Source of the DNA: Megachile rotundata
Lineage: Eukaryota > Arthropoda > Insecta > Hymenoptera > Megachilidae
DNA length: 64,000 bases
Direction: 5' to 3'
NCBI RefSeq assembly: GCF_050947335.1
Contig: NC_134991.1
Location: 1,054,001-1,118,000, forward strand
Every line of letters begins with the position of its first letter. Positions within the stretch are counted from its first letter, which is position 1. Position numbers and translations under genes: made by a program. Positions 1-14,400 of this stretch are shown in pieces. The notes beneath the pieces were generated by a model. It was not told the origin of the DNA. It ran no database searches and saw only the letters and a list, made by a program, of their open reading frames with translations.

Positions 1-760
1 CCAGAGGCCGAAATCCCAAAGGCCGTAATCCCAAGGGCCGGAATCCCAAGGTTCGAGATTCCAAAGGTCGAAATCCCAATGGCCGAAATCTCGAAGGCCG
101 AAATCCCAAAGGCTGAAATTCCAAAGGCCGAAATCCCAAAGGTCGAAATCCCAAAGCCCGAAATTCCAAAGGCCGCAATCCCAAGGGCCGGAATACCAAG
201 GGTCCAGATCCCAAAGGTCGAAATCCCAATGGCCGAAATCTCAAAGGCCGAAATCCCAAAGGCTGAAATGCCAAAGGCCGAAATCCAAAGGGCCGAAATC
301 CCAAAGGCTGAAATTCCAAAGGCCGAAATCTCAAAGGCCGAAATCCCAAAGGCTGAAAACCCAAAGGCCGAAATCCAAAGGGCCGAAATCCCCAAGGTTG
401 AAATTCCAAAGATCGACATACCAAAGGCCGAAATCCCAAAGGCCGAAATCCTAAAGGCCGAAATAGGCCGAAATCCCAAAGGCCGAAATCCCAAAGGCTG
501 AAATCCCAAGGGCCGAAATCCCAAAGGTCGAAATTCCAAAGGTCGACATCCCAAAGGCCGAAATCTCAAAGGCCGAAATCCCAAAGGCTGAAATCCAAAA
601 GTTCGAAATCCAAAGGGCCGAAATCCCAAAGGCTGAAATTCCAAAGGCCGAAATCTCAAAGTCCGAAATCCCAAAGTCCGACATCCCAAAGGTCGGAATC
701 CCAGAGGCCGAAATCCCAAACGTCGAAATCCCAAAGGCCGAAATCCAAAGGGCCGAAATC
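1..760 (+). repeat. Higher-order repeat copy A1 (paired with 1632-2376)
   Basis: The variant order here (gccgtaatc, gccggaatc, gttcgagat, caatggccg, ctcgaagg, then ggctgaaaac, gatcgacata and aaataggccg) recurs from 1,632. The offset is 1,631 bp, dropping to 1,616 after one monomer is lost from the second copy near 1,960. The shared rare variants aaataggccg and ctcgaagg make common descent clear. The left edge is cut by the window. The first 240 bp show the 150-bp sub-period. Confidence 0.85.
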
Positions 761-1631
761 CCAAAGGCCGAAATCCAAAGGGCCGAAATCCCAAAGGCCG
801 AAATCCAACGGGCCGAAATCCCAAAGGCTGAAATCCCAAAGGCCGGAATCCAAAGGGCCGAAATCCCAAAGGCTGAAATTCCAAAGACCGACTACCCAAA
901 AGCCGAAATGCCAGAGGCCGAAATCCCAAAGGCCGAAATCCCAAAGGTCGAAATCCCAGAGGCCGATATCCCAAAGGCCGAAATCCAAAGGGCCGAAATC
1001 CCAAAGGCTGAAATTCCGAAGGCCGAAATCTCAAAGTCCGAAATCCCAAAGTCCGAAATCCCAAAGGTCGGAATCCCAGAGGCCGAAATCCCAAACGTCG
1101 AAATCCCAAAGGCCGAAATCACAAAGGCCGAAATCCCAAAGGCTGAAATGCCAAAGGCCGAAATCCAAAGGGCCGAAATCCCAAAGGCTGAAATTCCAAA
1201 GACCGACATCCCAAAGGCCGAAATCCCAAAGGCCGCAATCGCAAGGGCCGAAATCCGTATGGTCGAAAACCCAAAGGCCTAAATCCCAAAGGATGAATTC
1301 CCAAAAGGCGGAAATCCCAAAGGCCGAAATCCAAAAGTCCGATATCCCAAAGGCGGAAATTCCAAAGGCCGAAATCCCAATGGCCGAAATCCAAAAGGCC
1401 GATATCCCAAAGGCGGAAATTCCAAAGGCCGAAATCCCAAAGGTCGAAATCCCAAAGGCCGAAATCCCAAAGGCCGAAATCCCAAGGGCCGGTATACCAA
1501 TGGTCGAGATCCCAAAGGTCGAAATCCCAATGGCCGAAATCTCAAAGGCCGAAATCGCAAAGGCCGAAATCCAAAGGGCCGAAGTCCCAAAGGCTGAAGT
1601 TCCAAAGACCAACTTCCCAAAGGTCGAAATC

Positions 1632-2376
1632 CCAGAGGCCGAAATCCGAAAGGCCGTAATCCCAAGGGCCGGAATCCCAAGGTTCGAGATCCCAAAGGTC
1701 GAAATCCCAATGGCCGAAATCTCGAAGGCCGAAATCCCAAAGGCTGAAATTCCAAAGGCCGAAATCCCAAAGGTCGAAATCCCAAAGCTCGAAATTCCAA
1801 AGGCCGCAATCCCAAGGGCCGGAATACCAAGGGCCGAGATCCCAAAGGTCGAAATCCCAATGGCCGAAATCTCAAAGGCCGAAATCCCAAAGGCTGAAAT
1901 GCCAAAGGCCGAAATCCAAAGGGCCGAAATCCCAAAGGCTGAAATTCCAAAGGCCGAAATCTCAAAGGCTGAAAACCCAAAGGCCGAAATCCAAAGGGCC
2001 GAAATCCCCAAGGTTGAAATTCCAAAGATCGACATACCAAAGGCCGAAATCCCAAAGGCCGAAATCCTAAAGGCCGAAATAGGCCGAAATCCCAAAGGCC
2101 GAAATCCCAAAGGCTGAAATCCCAAGGGCCGAAATCCCAAAGGTCGAAATTCCAAAGGCCGACATCCCAAAGGCCGAAATCTCAAAGGCCGAAATCCCAA
2201 AGGCTGAAATCCAAAAGTTCGAAATCCAAAGGGCCGAAATCCCAAAGGCTGAAATTCCAAAGGCCGAAATCTCAAAGTCCGAAATCCCAAAGTCCGAAAT
2301 CCCAAAGGTCGGTATCCCAGAGGCCGAAATCCCAAACGTCGAAATCCCAAAGGCCGAAATCCAAAGGGCCGAAATC
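1632..2376 (+). repeat. Higher-order repeat copy A2 (paired with 1-760)
   Basis: This is the second copy of the 1-760 block, one 15-bp monomer shorter and with a few substitutions (for example ccgaaagg for cccaaagg near 1,647). Homology ends near 2,376. The copies are separated by about 870 bp of related but differently ordered monomers, so this is a ~1.6 kb higher-order spacing rather than a simple adjacent duplication. Confidence 0.85.
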
Positions 2377-5300
2377 CCGAAGGCTGAAATTCCAAAGGCC
2401 GATATCCCAAAGGCCGAAATCCCAAAGGTCGAAATCCCAAAGGCCGAAATCCCAAAGGCCGCAATCCCAAGGGCCGGAATACCAAGGGTCGAGATTCCTA
2501 AGGTCGAAATCCCAATGGCCGAAATCTCAAAGGCCGAAATCCCAAAGGCTGAAATGCCAAAGTCCGAAATCCAAAGGGCCGAAATCCCAAAGGCTGAAAT
2601 TCCAAAGACCGATATCCCAAAGGCCGAAATCGCAAAGGCCGAAACCCCAAAGGCTGAAACTCCAAAGACCGACTTCCCAAACGTCGAAATCCCATAGGCC
2701 GAAATCCCAAAGGTCGAAATCCCAAAGGTCGAAATCCAAAGGGCCGAAATCCCAAAGGCCGAAATCCAACGGGCCGAAATCCCAAAGGCTGAAATCCCAA
2801 AGGCCGGAATCCAAAGGGCCGAAATCCCAAAGGCTGAAATTCCAAAGACCGACTACCCAAAAGCCGAAATGCCAGAGGCCGAAATCCCAAAGGCCGAAAT
2901 CCCAAGGGCCGAAATCCCAAAGACCGACATCCCAAAGGCCGAAATCCCAAAGGCTGAAACTCCAAAGACCGACTTCCCAAAGGTCGAAATCCCAGAGGCC
3001 GATATCCCAAAGGTTGAAATCCCAAAGGCCGAAATCCAAAGGGCCGAAATCCCAAAGTCTGAAATTCCAAAGGCCGAAATCTCAAAGGCCGAAATCCCAA
3101 AGGCTGAAATCCCAAAGGCCGAAATCGAAAGGGCCGAAGTCCCAAATGTTGAAATTCCAAGGATCGACATACCAAAGGCCGAAATCCCAAATGCCGAAAT
3201 CTCAAGAACGAAATCCCGAACGATGAATTCCCAAAAGGCCGAAATCCCAAGGGCCGAAATCCCAAGAGCCGAAATCCCAAAGGCCGAAATCCCAAAGGTC
3301 CAAATCCCAACGGTCGAAATCCCAAAGGCCGATATCCCAAGGGCCGAAATTCCAAAGATCGAAATCCCAAAGTCCGAAACCCCAAGGCCAAAATACCAAA
3401 GGCCGAAATCCCAAAGGCCGGAATCCCAAAGGCTGAAATTCGAAGGACCGAAATCCCAAAGGCCGAAATCTCAAAGGCCGAAATCCCAAAGGCCGAAATC
3501 CCAATGGCCGAAATCCCAAAGGCCGAAATCCCAAAGGCCGAAATCCCAAAGGCCGAAATCCCAAAGGTCGAAATCCCAAAGGCCGAAATCCCAAGGCCAA
3601 AATACCAAAGGTCGAAATAACAAAGGCCGAAATCCCAAAGGCCGAAATCCCAAAGGCCGAAATCCCAAAGGCTGAAATTCTAAAGACCGAAATCCCAAAG
3701 GCCGAAATCTCAAAGGCCGAAATCCCAAAGGCTAAAATCCCAAAGGCCGAAATCCCAAAGGCCGAAATCCCAAAGGCCGAAATCGCAAAGGCCGAAATCC
3801 AAAGCGCCGAAATCCCAAACGCTGAAATTCCAAAGACCGATATCCCAAAGGCCGAAATCACAAGGCCGAAATCCCAAAGGCCGAAATCCCAAAGGCCGAA
3901 ATCCCAAAGGCCGAAATCCCAAGGGCCGAAATCCCAAAGGCTGAAATTCGAAAGACCGAAATCCCAAAGGCCGAAATCTCAAAGGCCGAAATCCCAAAGG
4001 CCGAAATCGCAAAGGCCGAAATCCAAAGCGCCGAAATCCCAAACGCTGAAATTCCAAAGACCGATATCCCAAAGGCCGAAATCACAAGGCCGAAATCCCA
4101 AAGGCCGAAATCCCAAAGGCCGAAATCCCAAAGGCTGAAATTCGAAAGACCGAAATCCCAAAGGCCGAAATCTCAAAGGCCGAAATCCCAAAGGCCAAAA
4201 TCCCAAAGGCCGAAATCCCAAAGGCCGAAATCCCAAAGGTCGAAATACCAAAGGCTGAAATCCCAAGGGCCGAGATCCCAAAGGTCGAAATTCCAAAGGC
4301 CGACATCCCAAAGGCCGAAATCTCAAAGTCCGAAATCCCAAAGGCTGAAATCCCAAAGACCGAAATCAAAATAGCCGAAATTCCAAAGGCTGAAATTCCA
4401 AAGACCGACATCCCAAAGGCCGAAACCCCAAAGGCCGAAATCACAATGGCCGATATCCTAAAGGCGGAAATTCCAAAGGACGAAATCCCAAACGCCAAAA
4501 TCCCAAAAGGCCGAAACCCCAATGGCCGAAATCAGAAGAGCCGAAATCCCAAAGGCCGAAATCCCAAAGGTCCAAATCCCAACGGTCGAAATCCCAAAGG
4601 CCGATATCCCAAGGGCCCATACCCCAAGGGCCGAAATCCCAAAGGCCGAAATCACAAGGCCGAAATCCCAAAGGCCGAAATCCCAAACGCCGAAATCCCA
4701 AAGGCCGAAATCCCGAAGGCCCAAATCCCAAGTACCGAAATCCCAAAGGTCGAAATCCCAAAGGCCGAAATCTCAAAGGCCGAAATCCCAAAGGCCGAAA
4801 TCGCAAAGGCCGAAATCCAAAGGGCCGAAATCCCAAACGCTGAAATTCCAAAGACCGATATCCCAAAGGCCGAAATCACAAGGGCGAAATCCCAAAGGGC
4901 GAAATCCCAAAGGCCGAAATCCCAAAGACTGAAATTCGAAAGACCGAAATCCCAAAGGCCGAAATCTCAAAGGCCGAAATCCCAAAGGCCGAAATTCCAA
5001 AGGCCGAAATCCCAAAGGTCGAAATCACAAAGGCCGAAATCCCAAAGACCGACCTCCCAAAGGTCGAAATCCCAAAGGCCGAAATCCCAAAGGCCGAAAT
5101 CCCAAAGGCCGAAATCCCAAAGGTCGAAATCCCAGAGGCCGAAATCCCAAAGGCCGTAATCCCAAGGGCCGAAATCCCAAGGTTCGAGATCCCAAAGGTC
5201 AGAATCCCAATGGCCGAAATCTCAATGGCCGAAATCCCAAAGGCTGAAATCCCAAAGGCCGGAATCGAAAGTGCCGAAATCCCAAAGGCTGAAATTCCAA

Positions 5301-5562
5301 AGACCGACTACCCAAAGGCCGAAATGCCACAGGCCGAAATCCCAAGGGCCGAAATCCCAAAGGCCGAAATCCCAAGGGCCGATATCCCAAAGGTACAAGT
5401 TCCAAACGCCGAAATCCCAAAGGCCGAAATCCCAAATGTCGAAATCCCATTGGATGAATTCCCAAAAGGCCGTAATCCCAATAGTCGCAATCCCAAAGGC
5501 CGAAATCCCAAAGGCCGATATCCTAATTTCGGAAATTCCAAAGGCCGAAATCCCAAACGCCG
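2377..5562 (+). repeat. Mixed-module satellite region
   Basis: Same 15-bp monomer, no unique DNA. It holds the first copy of the divergent gaacgaaatcccgaac module (near 3,203-3,225), and the aaacgctgaaattcc module at 3,817, 4,041 and 4,835. The first two lie 224 bp apart (15 monomers minus 1 bp). Between 4,441 and 4,640 is an early copy of the 'caatggccgatatcc ... cccatacccc' module that becomes dominant after 17 kb. 5,386-5,560 carries the cattggatgaattcc and aatttcggaaatt modules. Confidence 0.85.
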
Positions 5563-8500
5563 AAATCCCAAATGTCGAAATCACAAGGCCGAAATACCAA
5601 AGGATGAACTCCCAAAAGGCCGAAATCCCAAAGGTCGAAATCCCAAAGGCCGAAATCCCAAAGGTCCAATTCCCAAAGGACGAAATTCCAAAGGCCGAAA
5701 TCCCAAATGCCGATATCCCAAAGGCGGAAATTCCAAAGGCCGAAATCCAAAGGGCCGAAATCCCATAGACCGACATCCCAAAGGCCGAAATCCCAAAGGC
5801 TGAAACTCCAAAGACCGACTTCCCAAAGGTCGAAATCCCAGAGGCCGATATCCGAAAGGTCGAAATCCCAAAGGCCGAAATCCAAAGGGCCGAAATCCCA
5901 AAGGCTGAAATTCCAAAAGCCGAAATCTCAAAGGCCGAAATCCCAAAGGCTGAAATCCCAAAGGCCGAAATCCAAAGTGCCGAAATCCCAAAGGTTGAAA
6001 TTCCAAAAAATCGACATACCAAAGGCCGAAATCCCAAAGGCCGAAATCACATGGCCGAAATCCCAAAGGCCGAAATTCCAAACGCCGAAATCCCAAAGGC
6101 CGAAATCCCAAAGGCCCAAATCCCAACTACCGAAATCCCAAAGGCCGAAATCCAAAGGGCCGAAGTCCCAAATGTTGAAATTCCAAGGATCGACATACCA
6201 AAGGCCGAAATCCCAAATGCCGAAATCTCAAGAACGAAATCCCGAACGATGAATTCCCAAAAGGCCGAAATCCCAAGGGCCGAAATCCCAAGAGCCGAAA
6301 TCCCAAAGGCCGAAATCCCAAAGGTCCAAATCCCAACGGTCGAAATCCCAAAGGCCGATATCCCAAGGGCCCACATCCCAAGGGCCGAAATTCCAAAGGT
6401 CGAAATCCCAAAGTCTGAAATCCCAAGGCCAAAATACCAAAGGCCGAAATGCCAAAGGCTGAAATTCGAAGGACCGAAATCCCAAAGGCCGAAATCTCAA
6501 AGGCCGAAATCCCAAAGGCCGAAATCCCAATGGCCGAAATCCCAAAGGCTGAAATTCCAAAGGCCGATATCCCAAAGGCCGAAATCCCAAAGGCTGAAAA
6601 CCCAAAGGCCGAAATCCAAAGGGCCGAAATCCCCAAGGTTGAAATTCCAAAGATCAACATACCAAAGGCCGAAATCCCAAAGGCCGAAATCCTAAAGGCC
6701 GAAATCCCAAAGGCCGAAATCCCAAAGGCTGAAATCCCAAGGGCCGAAATCCCAAAGGTCGAAATTCCAAAGGCCGACATCCCAAAGGCCGAAATCTCAA
6801 AGGCCGAAATCCCAAAGGCAGAAATCCAAAAGTTCGAAATCCAAAGGGCCGAAATCCCAAAGGCCGAAATCTCAAAGTCACAAATTCCAAAGTCCGAAAT
6901 CCCAAAGGTCGGAATCCCAGAGGCCGAAATCCCAAACGTCGAAATCCCAAAGGCCGAAATCCAAAGGGCCGAAATCCCAAAGGCTGAAATTCCAAAGACC
7001 GACATCCCAAAGGCCGAAATCCCAAGGCCAAAATACCAAAGGCCGAAATAAGAAAGGCCGAAATCCCAAAGGCTGAAATTCGAAGGACCGAAATCCCAAA
7101 GGCCGAAATCTCAAAGGCCGAAATCCCAAAGGCCGAAATCCCAATGGCCGAAATCCCAAAGGCCGAAATCCCAAAGGCCGAAATCCCAAAGGCGAAATCC
7201 CAAAGGTCGAAATCCCAAAGGCCGAAATCCCAAGGGCTGAAATTCCAAAGACCGACTACCCAAATGCCGAAATCCCAGAGGCCGAAATCCCAAAGGCCGA
7301 AATCCCAAGGGCCGAAATCCCAAAAGTCCAAATCCCAAAGGCCGAAATCCAAAGGGCCGAAATCCCAAAGGCCGAAATCCCAAAGTCCGAAATCCCAAGG
7401 CCAAAATACCAAAGGCCGAAATCCCAAAGGCCGAAATCCCAAAGGCTGAAATTCGAAAGACCGAAATCCCAAAGGCCGAAATCTCAAAGGCCGAAATCCC
7501 AAAGGCCAAAATCCCAAAGGCCGAAATCCCAAAGGCCGAAATCCCAAAGGTCGAAATACCAAAGGCTGAAATCCCAAGGGCCGAAATCCCAAAGGTCGAA
7601 ATTCCAAAGGCCGACATCCCAAAGGCCGAAATCTCAAAGTCCGAAATCCCAAAGGCTGAAATCCCAAAGACCGAAATCAAAATAGCCGAAATCCCAAAGG
7701 GCTGAAATTCCAAAGACCGACATCCCAAAGGCCGAAATCCCAAAGGCCGAAATCCCAAAGGCCGAAATCCCAAAGGCCGAAATCCCAAAGGCCGAAATCG
7801 CAAAGGCCCAAATCCCAAGCGCCGAAATCCCAAAGGTCCAAATCCCAAAGGCCGAAATCTCAAAGGCCGAAATCCCAAAGGCCGAAATCGCAAAGGCCGA
7901 AATCCAAAGCGCCGAAATCCCAAACGCTGAAATTCCAAAGACCGATATCCCAAAGGCCAAAATCCCAAAGGCCGAAATCCCAATGGCCGAAATCCCAAAG
8001 GTCGAAATACCAAAGGCTGAAATCCCAAGGGCCGAAATCCCAAAGGTCGAAATTCCAAAGGCCGACATCCTAAAGGCCGAAATCTCAAAGTCCGAAATCC
8101 CAAAGGCTGAAATCCCAAAGACCGAAATCAAAATAGCCGAAATCCCAAAGGCTGAAATTCCAAAGACCGACATCCCAAAGGCCGAAATCCCAAAGGCCGA
8201 AATCACAATGGCCGATATCCTAAAGGCGGAAATTCCAAAGGACGAAATCCCAAACGCCAAAATCCCAAAAGGCCGAAATCCCAATGGCCGAAATCACAAG
8301 AGCCGAAATCCCAAAGGCCGAAATCCCAAAGGTCCAAATCCCAAGGGTCGAAATCCCAAAGGCCGATATCCCAAGGGCCCATATCCCAAGGGCCCATATC
8401 CCAAGGGCCGAAATCCCAAAGGCCGAAATCACAAGGCCGAAATCCCAAAGCCCGAAATCCCAAACGCCGAAATCCCAAAGGCCGAAATCCCGAAGGCCCA

Positions 8501-11490
8501 AATCCCAAGTACCGAAATCCCAAAGGTCGAAATCCCAAAGGCCGAAATCTCAAAGGCCGAAATCCCAAAGGCCGAAATCGCAAAGGCCGAAATCCAAAGG
8601 GCCGAATTCCCAAACGCTGAAATTCCAAAGACCGATATCCCAAAGGCCGAAATCACAAGGGCGAAATCCCAAAGGGCGAAATCCCAAAGACTGAAATTCG
8701 AAAGACCGAAATCCCAAAGGCCGAAATCTCAAAGGCCAAAATCCCAAAGGCTGAAATTCCAAAGACCGACTACCCAAAGGCCGAAATGCCACAGGCCGAA
8801 ATCCCAAGGGCCGAAATCCCAAAGGCCGAAATCACAAAGGCCGAAATCCCAAGGGCCGATATCCCAAAGGTACAAGTTCCAAACGCCGAAATCCCAAAGG
8901 CCGAAATCCCAAATGTCGAAATCCCATTGGATGAATTCCCAAAAGGCCGTAATCCCAATAGTCGCAATCCCAAAGGCCGAAATCCCAAGGGCCGATATTC
9001 TAATTTCGGAAATTCCAAAGGCCGAAATCCCAGACGCCGAAATCCCAAATGTCGAAATCACAAGGCCGAAATACCAAAGGATGAACTCCCAAAAGGCCGA
9101 AATCCCAAAGGTCGAAATCCCAAAGGCCGAAATCCCAAAGGTCCTATTCCCAAAGGACGAAATTCCAAAGGCCGAAATCCCAAATGCCGATATCCCAAAG
9201 GCGGAAATTCCAAAGGCCGAAATCCAAAGGGCCGAAATCCCATAGACCGAAATCCCAAAGGCCGAAATCCCAAAGGTCGAAATCCCAAAGGCTGAAATCC
9301 CAAGGGCCGAAATCCCAAAGGTCGAAATTCCAAAGGCCGAAATCCTAAAGGCCGAAATCACAAAGGCCGAAATCCCAAAGACCGACTTCCCAAATGTCGA
9401 AATCCCAAAGGCCGAAATCCCAAAGGCCGAAATCCCAAAGGCCGAAATCCCAAAGGCTGAAATTCCAAAGGCCGAAATCCCAAAGGTCGAAATCCCAAAG
9501 GCGGAAATCCCAAAGGCCGCAATCCCAAGGGCCGGAATCCCAAGGGTCGAGATCCCAAAGTTCGAAATCCCAATGGCCGAAATCCCAAGGGCCGAAATCC
9601 CAAAGGTTGAAATTCCAAAGATCGACATACCAAAGGCCGAAATCCCAAAGGCCGAAATCCCAAAGGCCGAAATCCCAAAGGCTGAAATCCTAAGGGCCGA
9701 AATCCCAAAGGTCGAAATTCCAAAGGCCGACATCCCAAAGGCCGAAATCTCAAAGTCCGAAATCCCAAAGGCTGAAATCCCAAAGACCAAAATCAAAATA
9801 GCCGAAATTCCAAAGGCTGAAATTCCAAAGACCGACATCCCAAAGGCCGAAATCACAATGGCCGATATCCTAAAGGCGGAAATTCCAAAGGACGAAATCC
9901 CAAACGCCGAATTCCCAAAAGGCCGAAATCCCAATGGCCGAAATCCTAAGAGTCGAAATCCCAAAGGCCGAAATCCCAAAGGTACAAATCCCAACGGTCG
10001 AAATCCCAAAGGCCGAAATCCCAAAGGCTGAAATTCGAAAGACCGAAATCCCAAAGGCCGAAATTTCAAAGGCCGAAATCCCAAAGGCCGAAATCCCAAA
10101 GGCCGAAATCCCAAACGCCGAAATCCCAAAGGCCCAAATCCCAAAGGCCCAAATCCCAAGGGCCGAAATCACAAAGGTCGAAATCCCAAAGGCCGAAATC
10201 TCAAAGGCCGAAATCCCAAAGGCCAAAATCGCAAAGGCCGAAATCCAAAGGGCCGAAATCCCAAACGCTAAAATTCCAAAGACCGATATCCCAAAGGCCG
10301 AAATCACAAGGCCGAAATCCCAAGGGCCGAAATCCTAAACGCCGAAATCCCAAAGGCCGAAATCCCAAAGTCCGAAATCCCAAAGGCCCAAATCCCAAGG
10401 GCCGAAATCCCAAAGGTCGAAATCCCAAAGGCCGAAATCTCAAAGGCCGAAATCCAAAAGGCCGAAATCGCAAAGGCCGAAATCCCAAAGGTCGAAATCC
10501 CAGAGGCCGAAATCCCAAAGGCCGTAATCCCAAGGGCTGGAATCCCAAGGTTCGAGATATCAAAGGTCAGAATCCCAATGGCCGAAATCTCAAAGGCCGA
10601 AATGCCAAAGGCTGAACTTCCAAAGGCCGAAATCCCAAAGGTCGAAATCCCAAAGGCCGAAATCCCAAAGGCCGCAATCCCAAGGGCCGGAATACCAAGG
10701 TTCGAGATCCCAAAGGTCGAAATCCCAAAGGCCGAAATCTCAAAGGCCGAAATCCCAAAGGCCGAAATTCCAAAGGCCGAAATCCCAAAGGTCGAAATCA
10801 CAAAGGCCGAAATCCCAAAGACCGACTTCCCAAAGGTCGAAATCCCAAAGGCCGAAATCCCAAAGGCCGAAATCAAAAAAGGTCGAAATCCCAAAGGCCG
10901 AAATCCCAAAGGCCGCAATCCCAAGGGCCGGAATCCCAAAGGCTGAAATCCCAAAGGCCGGAATCCAAAGGGCCTAAATCCCAAAGGCTGAAATTCCAAA
11001 GACCGACTACCCAAAGGCCGAAATGCCAGAGGCCGAAATCCCAAAGGCCGAAATCCCAAAGGCCGAAATCCCAAGGGCCGATTTCCCAAAGGCCGAAATC
11101 CAAAAGGCCTAAATCCCAAGGGCCGAAATCCCAAAGGCCCAAATCCCAAGGGCCGAAATCCCAAAGGTCCAAATAACAAAGGCCGAAATCTCAAAGGCCG
11201 AAATTCCAAAGGCCGAAATCCAAAGCGCCAAAATCCCAAACGCTGAAATTCCAAAGACCGATATACCAAAGGCCGAAATCACAAGGTCGAAATCGCAAAG
11301 GCCGAAATCCCAAAGGCTGAAATTCGAAAGACCGAAATCCCAAAGGTCGAAATCTCAAAGGCCGAAATCCCAAATGTCGAAATCCCAAGGCCGAAATCCC
11401 AAAGGCTGAAATTCCAAAGACCGACATCCCAAAGGCCGAAATCCCAAAGGCTGAAACTCCAAAGACCGACTTCCCAAAGGTCGAAATCCC
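5563..11490 (+). repeat. ~5.9 kb tandem higher-order repeat, copy 1
   Basis: First copy of a ~5.9 kb unit repeated directly downstream at 11,499-17,366. The offset is 5,936 bp, then 5,951 after one added monomer near 12,795, back to 5,936 after one lost near 13,363, then 5,876 after four monomers are lost near 14,140. All indels are multiples of 15. Only scattered single-base differences were noticed (for example near 6,416, 6,440, 9,127, 10,142, 10,603 and 11,083), so identity looks above 99%. Inside are the gaactccc, gaacgaaatcccgaac, aaacgctg, cccatatcc and 150-bp modules. Confidence 0.92.
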
Positions 11491-11498
11491 AAAGGCCG

Positions 11499-14400
11499 AA
11501 ATCCCAAATGTCGAAATCACAAGGCCGAAATACCAAAGGATGAACTCCCAAAAGGCCGAAATCCCAAAGGTCGAAATCCCAAAGGCCGAAATCCCAAAGG
11601 TCCAATTCCCAAAGGACGAAATTCCAAAGGCCGAAATCCCAAATGCCGATATCCCAAAGGCGGAAATTCCAAAGGCCGAAATCCAAAGGGCCGAAATCCC
11701 ATAGACCGACATCCCAAAGGCCGAAATCCCAAAGGCTGAAACTCCAAAGACCGACTTCCCAAAGGTCGAAATCCCAGAGGCCGATATCCGAAAGGTCGAA
11801 ATCCCAAAGGCCGAAATCCAAAGGGCCGAAATCCCAAAGGCTGAAATTCCAAAAGCCGAAATCTCAAAGGCCGAAATCCCAAAGGCTGAAATCCCAAAGG
11901 CCGAAATCCAAAGTGCCGAAATCCCAAAGGTTGAAATTCCAAAAAATCGACATACCAAAGGCCGAAATCCCAAAGGCCGAAATCACATGGCCGAAATCCC
12001 AAAGGCCGAAATTCCAAACGCCGAAATCCCAAAGGCCGAAATCCCAAAGGCCCAAATCCCAACTACCGAAATCCCAAAGGCCGAAATCCAAAGGGCCGAA
12101 GTCCCAAATGTTGAAATTCCAAGGATCGACATACCAAAGGCCGAAATCCCAAATGCCGAAATCTCAAGAACGAAATCCCGAACGATGAATTCCCAAAAGG
12201 CCGAAATCCCAAGGGCCGAAATCCCAAGAGCCGAAATCCCAAAGGCCGAAATCCCAAAGGTCCAAATCCCAACGGTCGAAATCCCAAAGGCCGATATCCC
12301 AAGGGCCCACATCCCAAGGGCCGAAATTCCAAAGGTCGAAATCCCAAAGTCCGAAATCCCAAGGCCAAAATACCAAAGGCCGAAATCCCAAAGGCTGAAA
12401 TTCGAAGGACCGAAATCCCAAAGGCCGAAATCTCAAAGGCCGAAATCCCAAAGGCCGAAATCCCAATGGCCGAAATCCCAAAGGCTGAAATTCCAAAGGC
12501 CGATATCCCAAAGGCCGAAATCCCAAAGGCTGAAAACCCAAAGGCCGAAATCCAAAGGGCCGAAATCCCCAAGGTTGAAATTCCAAAGATCAACATACCA
12601 AAGGCCGAAATCCCAAAGGCCGAAATCCTAAAGGCCGAAATCCCAAAGGCCGAAATCCCAAAGGCTGAAATCCCAAGGGCCGAAATCCCAAAGGTCGAAA
12701 TTCCAAAGTCCGACATCCCAAAGGCCGAAATCTCAAAGGCCGAAATCCCAAAGGCAGAAATCCAAAAGTTCGAAATCCAAAGGGCCGAAATCCCAAAGGC
12801 TGAAATTCCAAAGGCCGAAATCTCAAAGTCACAAATTCCAAAGTCCGAAATCCCAAAGGTCGGAATCCCAGAGGCCGAAATCCCAAACGTCGAAATCCCA
12901 AAGGCCGAAATCCAAAGGGCCGAAATCCCAAAGGCTGAAATTCCAAAGACCGACATCCCAAAGGCCGAAATCCCAAGGCCAAAATACCAAAGGCCGAAAT
13001 AAGAAAGGCCGAAATCCCAAAGGCTGAAATTCGAAGGACCGAAATCCCAAAGGCCGAAATCTCAAAGGCCGAAATCCCAAAGGCCGAAATCCCAATGGCC
13101 GAAATCCCAAAGGCCGAAATCCCAAAGGCCGAAATCCCAAAGGCGAAATCCCAAAGGTCGAAATCCCAAAGGCCGAAATCCCAAGGGCTGAAATTCCAAA
13201 GACCGACTACCCAAATGCCGAAATCCCAGAGGCCGAAATCCCAAAGGCCGAAATCCCAAGGGCCGAAATCCCAAAAGTCCAAATCCCAAAGGCCGAAATC
13301 CAAAGGGCCGAAATCCCAAAGGCCGAAATCCCAAAGTCCGAAATCCCAAGGCCAAAATACCAAAGGCCGAAATCCCAAAGGCTGAAATTCGAAAGACCGA
13401 AATCCCAAAGGCCGAAATCTCAAAGGCCGAAATCCCAAAGGCCAAAATCCCAAAGGCCGAAATCCCAAAGGCCGAAATCCCAAAGGTCGAAATACCAAAG
13501 GCTGAAATCCCAAGGGCCGAAATCCCAAAGGTCGAAATTCCAAAGGCCGACATCCCAAAGGCCGAAATCTCAAAGTCCGAAATCCCAAAGGCTGAAATCC
13601 CAAAGACCGAAATCAAAATAGCCGAAATCCCAAAGGGCTGAAATTCCAAAGACCGACATCCCAAAGGCCGAAATCCCAAAGGCCGAAATCCCAAAGGCCG
13701 AAATCCCAAAGGCCGAAATCCCAAAGGCCGAAATCGCAAAGGCCCAAATCCCAAGCGCCGAAATCCCAAAGGTCCAAATCCCAAAGGCCGAAATCTCAAA
13801 GGCCGAAATCCCAAAGGCCGAAATCGCAAAGGCCGAAATCCAAAGCGCCGAAATCCCAAACGCTGAAATTCCAAAGACCGATATCCCAAAGGCCAAAATC
13901 CCAAAGGCCGAAATCCCAATGGCCGAAATCCCAAAGGTCGAAATACCAAAGGCTGAAATCCCAAGGGCCGAAATCCCAAAGGTCGAAATTCCAAAGGCCG
14001 ACATCCTAAAGGCCGAAATCTCAAAGTCCGAAATCCCAAAGGCTGAAATCCCAAAGACCGAAATCAAAATAGCCGAAATCCCAAAGGCTGAAATTCCAAA
14101 GACCGACATCCCAAAGGCCGAAATCCCAAAGGCCGAAATCACAAAAGGCCGAAATCCCAATGGCCGAAATCACAAGAGCCGAAATCCCAAAGGCCGAAAT
14201 CCCAAAGGTCCAAATCCCAAGGGTCGAAATCCCAAAGGCCGATATCCCAAGGGCCCATATCCCAAGGGCCCATATCCCAAGGGCCGAAATCCCAAAGGCC
14301 GAAATCACAAGGCCGAAATCCCAAAGCCCGAAATCCCAAACGCCGAAATCCCAAAGGCCGAAATCCCGAAGGCCCAAATCCCAAGTACCGAAATCCCAAA

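Noticed and set aside
5449..5470. gatgaattc (EcoRI-containing) and gatatc (EcoRV) sites as possible functional motifs
   Set aside because: Both are one- to three-base variants of the monomer spread by HOR amplification; they are useful for restriction mapping only.
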